From the NCBI GenBank assembly GCA_003558145.1, contig PWMP01000155.1:1-8223 (forward strand): DNA of 8,223 nt, read 5' to 3'. How positions within the stretch are numbered: the first letter of the stretch is position 1; every line of letters begins with the position of its first letter. Shown here piece by piece: positions 5,277 through 8,223 of the stretch. Position numbers and translations under genes: made by a program. Below the pieces are notes generated by a model. That model searched no databases, had not been told where the DNA came from, and saw nothing but the letters and a program-made list of their open reading frames with translations. This stretch comes from Elusimicrobiota bacterium (GTDB lineage Bacteria; CG03; SLGR01; PWQF01).

Positions 5277-6347
5277 ATGAAAATGAAGCATAAGTTTGGC
5301 AGGATTTCCGAGAGAGCGGGAATGGCTCCGGGAACTCTTATCAGTTCCGGCGTAGAAGCTGAAGGTCCTGTAACAATAGAAATGATTGATTACACCCCTT
5401 CGGAGGTTACGGAAAAAGAGCTGACCCGCATCGAGGAAGGGACGGATTCTGCGGGCAGTGACTCGGTCACCTGGATCAATATTCACGGAATTCACGACAC
5501 TTCCGTTATTGAAGAGGCGGGCCGGCTTTTCAACCTCCACCCATTGCTCCAGGAGGATATTTTACACCGGGACCAGAGGGCTAAGATAGATGATTACGGG
5601 GAGTACCTGTATATTACCCTTAAAATGATTTATATGGAAGGCGGCGGTGATGAAATTAAATTCGAACAGGTCAGTTTAATTGTAGGGAAAAAATATGTAA
5701 TCTCTTTCCAGGAAAGAAAGGGAGACGTATTTGATCCGGTCAGAAACAGAATCCGCAGCGGCAAGGGCCGCATAAGAAAAATGGGTGCGGATTACCTCTT
5801 ATACGCCCTTGTTGACGCTATTGTTGATAATTATTTTGTCATACCCGAACATTTTGGAGAGAAAATAGATACAATTGAGCTCCAGCTTCTGTCTAACCCT
5901 TCCATAGAAGTCCTGCAGCTTATACATAAGATGAAAAGAGAGATGATATTTCTCCGCAAAGCCGTCTGGCCCCTGCGTGAAGTGATAAGTAATATTGAAA
6001 GATCCGAATCGGATATCATAAAAAAATCAACAGCGCTCTATCTCAGGGATGTATATAATCATACGATTCAGGTAGCTGATACAATAGAAACTTTCCGTGA
6101 TATGCTTTCGGGCATGGTTGACCTTTATATGTCCAGCCTGGGTAACAAAACTAACGAGATTATGAAGGTACTTACTATAATAGCCACCATATTCATTCCT
6201 CTTACATTTGTAGCCGGTGTCTACGGTATGAACTTTGAGTATATGCCGGAGCTTGTGTGGAAGGCAAGTTATTTTGTTGTTTTAGGGATAATGTTTGCTG
6301 TCGGGATTGGTATGCTGTGGTTTTTCAGGAAAAAAAAGTGGATTTGA
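5277..6347 (+). CDS. corA: CorA-type Mg2+/Co2+ channel
   Basis: CorA proteins are homopentameric inner-membrane channels that import Mg2+ (or Co2+), gated by cation binding to a large N-terminal cytoplasmic domain. Here the 356-residue protein has that soluble domain (about 1-290, with the long stalk helix before the membrane) and two C-terminal membrane segments (about 295-316 and 328-349). The signature YGMNFEYMPEL follows the first segment, with GMN at 317-319, and the protein ends in a basic RKKKWI tail. The close resemblance of the C-terminus to Thermotoga maritima CorA (351 residues) is clear. Two in-frame ATGs (5277 and 5283) follow GGAGGT at 5268-5273; spacing allows either, and the first is kept. 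The next gene begins 20 nt after the stop with its own ribosome binding site, so the two form one operon for cation transport. Mg2+ versus Co2+ preference cannot be read from the sequence. Confidence 0.96.
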   Translation: MKMKHKFGRISERAGMAPGTLISSGVEAEGPVTIEMIDYTPSEVTEKELTRIEEGTDSAGSDSVTWINIHGIHDTSVIEEAGRLFNLHPLLQEDILHRDQRAKIDDYGEYLYITLKMIYMEGGGDEIKFEQVSLIVGKKYVISFQERKGDVFDPVRNRIRSGKGRIRKMGADYLLYALVDAIVDNYFVIPEHFGEKIDTIELQLLSNPSIEVLQLIHKMKREMIFLRKAVWPLREVISNIERSESDIIKKSTALYLRDVYNHTIQVADTIETFRDMLSGMVDLYMSSLGNKTNEIMKVLTIIATIFIPLTFVAGVYGMNFEYMPELVWKASYFVVLGIMFAVGIGMLWFFRKKKWI

Positions 6348-6367
6348 AAATCAGGGGGTAATTCTTT

Positions 6368-7126
6368 ATGAGCGTTTTTTTGTTTGCAGTTATGCTTGCG
6401 GTTTCTTTCCTGGCGGTTCGGGTAGGCGCGGTGGCTTTTCACCTTACCGGGATGGACTGGCAGTCTTCGAAATTCCAGTCGCTTTCCTGTTTTACCGGAA
6501 CCGGCTTTACAACAAAAGAGGCCGAGCTGATAGTTTCCAATCCTCAAAGAAGAAAAATAGCCTCTTTTCTTATGATATCGGGGAATGTGGGACTAGTTGC
6601 TCTTATTGCAACCTTTGCCAATTCCATCAGGCCCGTTGCCGGCCGCATAGAGATTCCGTACTTAAAAACTGTGGTCCCCGCCTCGATCTACCCCCTTATG
6701 AACCTTATCCTTATTCTTTTTTTAACTTATGTAATAGTTAAAATCTTCAGGAGCGAAAAAGTTAAAGTTAGTCTGACATACTTTTTGAAAAATACCATGC
6801 TCAGGAAAAAAATAATAAAAAAGGAGAAATTCATTAATCTTGCCTCTATAGGAGAGGGATACGAAATAGTAAAGGCAGACGTGAAAGAAGGAAACCCTTT
6901 AATCAATAAGAGTATTAGAGACTCCTCTCTTGGAGAAAAGGGTATTACTGTTCTGTCTGTTGAGAAGGAAGGGGGAAACATTTACAGCCCCCCTTCAGAC
7001 ACTATTATAAACAGCGGTGATAAAATTACATGTTTCGGAGACATAAAAAAGATAAGAGAAACACTTTATCCGAAAAAAATATCGTCTGAAGTATTTCCTG
7101 GAGAAATAAATTCAAACGGCTCCTGA
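6368..7126 (+). CDS. Small membrane protein with Trk-like pore loop and TrkA-C (RCK-C) domain
   Basis: The 252-residue protein has an N-terminal helix (about 2-24), then FQSLSCFTGTGFTTKEAELI (36-55), which resembles a selectivity-filter/P-loop of TrkH/KtrB K+ transporters (TGTGFTT at 43-49). A second helix follows after the basic PQRRK (about 64-86) and a third at about 103-127. The cytoplasmic remainder, about 155-235, looks like a TrkA-C/RCK-C regulatory domain, with ADVKEGNPLINKSIRDSSL, GITVLSVEKEG and SGDKITCFGD. So one membrane-pore-loop-membrane unit is fused to a ligand-binding domain. TrkH itself has four such units, so this is far shorter. A channel would need to assemble from at least four copies; alternatively it regulates another transporter. 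The substrate is unknown; K+ is suggested by homology only. AGGGGGT at 6353-6359 lies 8 nt before the ATG. Its place after corA suggests a shared role in cation homeostasis. Confidence 0.75.
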   Translation: MSVFLFAVMLAVSFLAVRVGAVAFHLTGMDWQSSKFQSLSCFTGTGFTTKEAELIVSNPQRRKIASFLMISGNVGLVALIATFANSIRPVAGRIEIPYLKTVVPASIYPLMNLILILFLTYVIVKIFRSEKVKVSLTYFLKNTMLRKKIIKKEKFINLASIGEGYEIVKADVKEGNPLINKSIRDSSLGEKGITVLSVEKEGGNIYSPPSDTIINSGDKITCFGDIKKIRETLYPKKISSEVFPGEINSNGS

Positions 7127-7160
7127 AAAGAAAAAACTATTTTCTTATCCCGCAAAACAA

Positions 7161-7206
7161 AGTCGTCACCGTTCGGTGACTACTAATCCTGCGGATTATT
7201 TTAGTA
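7161..7206. terminator. Two adjacent stem-loops between convergent genes, probable terminator region
   Basis: The first hairpin pairs GTCACC (7165-7170) with GGTGAC (7175-7180) around GTTC and extends outward through AGT/ACT after one mismatch (7161-7184). The second pairs TACTAA (7181-7186) with TTAGTA (7201-7206) and TCC (7187-7189) with GGA (7193-7195), with a 5-nt bulge on the right arm; AATCC/GGATT is the alternative inner stem. The two share bases and may compete. On the minus strand the first stem is followed by a T-rich GACTTTGTTTT; on the plus strand CTGCTTTT follows the second. Stops flank the region at 7126 and 7214, so a bidirectional terminator is the simplest reading. Confidence 0.5.
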
Positions 7207-7213
7207 CCTGCTT

Positions 7214-7747
7214 TTAAAAACCTATCTTCCTCCCTGTTTTACTTTTATCAGTGAGAAGTTTATTTAGCGTTCCAATTATTTCTTTAATTACTTTTTTATT
7301 ATCAAGAATATGAGACTCGTGTGAATTCAATTTGTTTTCAATTTTGCTAATAATGGCTTTCAACTCATTGTTCTCCAGAGCGAGAGTCTTTAACCTGGTA
7401 AAAGTCCTCATTATCTGAATGTTCACCTCTATAGCACGATCGCTTGTCAGGACACTCGAGAGCATAGCAACTCCGTTTTCAGTAAAAGCGTATGGTCTTC
7501 GTCTTAATCCCATCTTATCAGAATTGGAGGTCGCAATTTGCGACTTCCAATTTTCAAACTCTTCATTGGAAAGCTGAAACATAAAATCTTCTGGAAATCT
7601 CTTGATGTTGCGGCGCACCTGCTCATTAAGCCTTTTTGTTTCAACACCGTACATTTCCGCTATGTCTCTGTCAATCATTACCTTCTGTCCGCGGATAAGG
7701 AAAATCTTTTTTTCTATGACCTCTACCGGAATCAATTCTTTCATCAT
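7214..7747 (-). CDS. ORF6N-domain (phage/mobile-element type) DNA-binding protein
   Basis: The 177-residue protein has an N-terminal ORF6N domain (about residues 8-95): IPVEVIEKKIFLIRGQKVMI, DRDIAEMYGVETKRLNEQVRRN, and RFPEDFMFQLSNEEFENW are hallmark segments. It continues RRRPYAFTENGVAMLSSVL and RAIEVNIQIMRTF, then a helical, probably coiled-coil C-terminus (about 105-165). ORF6N domains are related to KilA-N and Bro-N domains of phages and large DNA viruses and are thought to bind DNA; single-gene chromosomal copies are common in bacteria and their role is mostly unknown. Two adjacent ATGs (7747 and 7744) follow GGGGG at 7751-7755; the second has the better spacing (6 nt). It diverges from the recombinase pair across 74 bp, so it may regulate that module or itself. 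The base composition here is more AT-rich than in the ars and uppP genes, consistent with acquisition. Confidence 0.9.
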   Translation of the reverse strand: MMKELIPVEVIEKKIFLIRGQKVMIDRDIAEMYGVETKRLNEQVRRNIKRFPEDFMFQLSNEEFENWKSQIATSNSDKMGLRRRPYAFTENGVAMLSSVLTSDRAIEVNIQIMRTFTRLKTLALENNELKAIISKIENKLNSHESHILDNKKVIKEIIGTLNKLLTDKSKTGRKIGF

Positions 7748-7760
7748 GCACCCCCTTCCC

Positions 7761-7806
7761 TTGACAGATTACTTACTTATATATATATCTGTAAATGTAG
7801 TATAAT
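7761..7806. promoter_or_regulatory. Divergent promoter region with inverted repeat
   Basis: On the plus strand TTGACA (7761-7766) with a 17-bp spacer precedes TATATC (7784-7789), and a perfect TATAAT (7801-7806) with a poor -35 box lies closer to the gene at 7822. On the minus strand TATACT (complement of 7799-7804) with TTGCAT (7822-7827) 17 bp upstream could serve the ORF6N gene. The plus- and minus-strand -10 boxes overlap, so the two directions may exclude each other. ACAGAT (7764-7769) and ATCTGT (7787-7792) are inverted copies that overlap the plus-strand -35 and -10 elements, a suitable place for an operator. Confidence 0.45.
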
Positions 7807-7821
7807 TAGTTTTGGAGGAAT

Positions 7822-8124
7822 ATGCAAGATTTACAGGGAATTATAAAAGAAATTAAAAAGCAGAAAGTTTATTACTCAAAAGAAAAAGAACGCCTTAAAG
7901 AAGAAATTTCAAAATTACCTCGCGGGACTATACAAAAGAAAGTAATCAGTAATAAACCGTATTATTACCTGCTGTACCGCAATAAGGGAAAGATCGTTAA
8001 TGAGTATCTCGGAAAATCTGCACCGAAAGCATTAAAAGAGCAGATTGCCGAAAGAAAACAGTTGGAGAAGGAATTAAAACCGGTTAATGAAGCATTGAAG
8101 ATATTAAATAAATTGAAAGTGTGA
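7822..8124 (+). CDS. Small helix-strand-helix protein encoded upstream of a serine recombinase (100 residues)
   Basis: The protein has a charged N-terminal helix (about 3-31, EIKKQKVYYSKEKERLKEEI), a compact middle with beta-like character (36-64: GTIQKKVISNKPYYYLLYR, then NKGKIVNEYLGK), and a second charged helix (about 68-98). It is strongly basic, with many Lys, and has no Cys or membrane segment. The pattern resembles small uncharacterised proteins I recall directly upstream of serine recombinases in mobile elements; I cannot give a confident family name. GGAGGAA (7814-7820) precedes the ATG with short spacing. Its stop overlaps the recombinase start (TGATG, 8122-8126), so the two are translated together and the small protein is probably a partner of the recombinase, for example a DNA-binding or directionality factor; this role is inference from position only. 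Confidence 0.85.
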   Translation: MQDLQGIIKEIKKQKVYYSKEKERLKEEISKLPRGTIQKKVISNKPYYYLLYRNKGKIVNEYLGKSAPKALKEQIAERKQLEKELKPVNEALKILNKLKV

Positions 8125-8223
8125 TGAAATATTTCTTATATGCCCGTAAATCAAGTGATGCAGAGGACAGACAGGTTCTTTCAATAGATTCACAACTGAG
8201 GGAACTCAGGGAATATGCCCGGA
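8124..8223 (+). CDS. Serine recombinase (resolvase/invertase superfamily), N-terminal fragment cut by window edge
   Basis: The 33 visible codons begin MKYFLYARKSSDAEDRQ and continue VLSIDSQLRELREYAR. YARKSS contains the catalytic Ser (Ser10, with Ser11 beside it) after the first strand of the resolvase fold, and SIDSQ/LREYA is the following helix seen in large serine recombinases and transposon resolvases. These enzymes cut and rejoin DNA at specific att or res sites through a 5' phosphoserine link. The ATG overlaps the stop of the gene before it. The rest lies outside the window, so I cannot tell whether it is a full large serine integrase or whether it is intact. Confidence 0.9.
   Translation, partial: MKYFLYARKSSDAEDRQVLSIDSQLRELREYAR

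Noticed and set aside
5169..5540. Minus-strand frame of 123 codons across the corA promoter and 5' end
   Set aside because: It is antisense to well-conserved corA sequence and its own promoter, with no family resemblance.
7538..7846. Plus-strand frame of 102 codons antisense to the ORF6N gene
   Set aside because: The opposite strand encodes clear ORF6N motifs with a good ribosome binding site, and this frame runs into the start of the gene at 7822.
1..8223. CRISPR array, tRNA or rRNA genes, insertion sequence with terminal repeats
   Set aside because: No regularly spaced repeats, no cloverleaf or rRNA-like sequence and no transposase gene could be seen; the only mobile-element genes are the ORF6N and recombinase module at the right end.

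Overview
The window looks like a chromosomal stretch from a bacterium with moderate GC content. Coding is dense, intergenic regions are AT-rich, Shine-Dalgarno sites are clear and promoters are sigma70-like. The lineage cannot be fixed from the sequence. The thioredoxin-type ArsC/Acr3/ArsP set, the Thermotoga-like CorA and the small serine-recombinase module suit an anaerobic or subsurface lineage, but that is only an impression.

Layout. Positions 1-225 (minus) hold the N-terminal 75 residues of a nitronate monooxygenase/FabK-type FMN enzyme. Positions 226-588 are non-coding with two hairpins. Positions 589-1092 (minus) encode a Trp/Arg-rich conserved protein of unknown function behind a promoter with a perfect TTGACA box. 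Positions 1288-2079 (plus) encode undecaprenyl-diphosphatase UppP, which converges on the arsenic operon with an 8-bp palindrome at the junction.

Positions 2088-5100 (minus) are a compact five-gene arsenic operon, read arsR, arsC, acr3, a 55-residue Cys-pair protein, then an ArsP-type permease. The genes overlap or abut at every junction. ArsR senses As(III), ArsC reduces arsenate to arsenite and Acr3 exports arsenite. The ArsP-type permease probably handles organic or other trivalent arsenicals. The small Lys-rich protein with two CC pairs has no assigned function and is the best candidate here for an under-described component. The arsR promoter places the transcription start about 2 nt before the ATG, so the first gene may be translated without a leader.

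Positions 5277-7126 (plus) are a two-gene cation-transport operon: a CorA channel, then a short membrane protein that joins a Trk-like pore-loop motif (TGTGFTT) to a TrkA-C/RCK-C domain. Tandem hairpins separate it from the right-hand part.

Positions 7214-8223 look like accessory DNA. An ORF6N-domain (phage-type) gene on the minus strand diverges from a small helix-strand-helix protein that overlaps the start of a serine recombinase cut off by the window edge. The two directions share a 74-bp control region with an inverted repeat.
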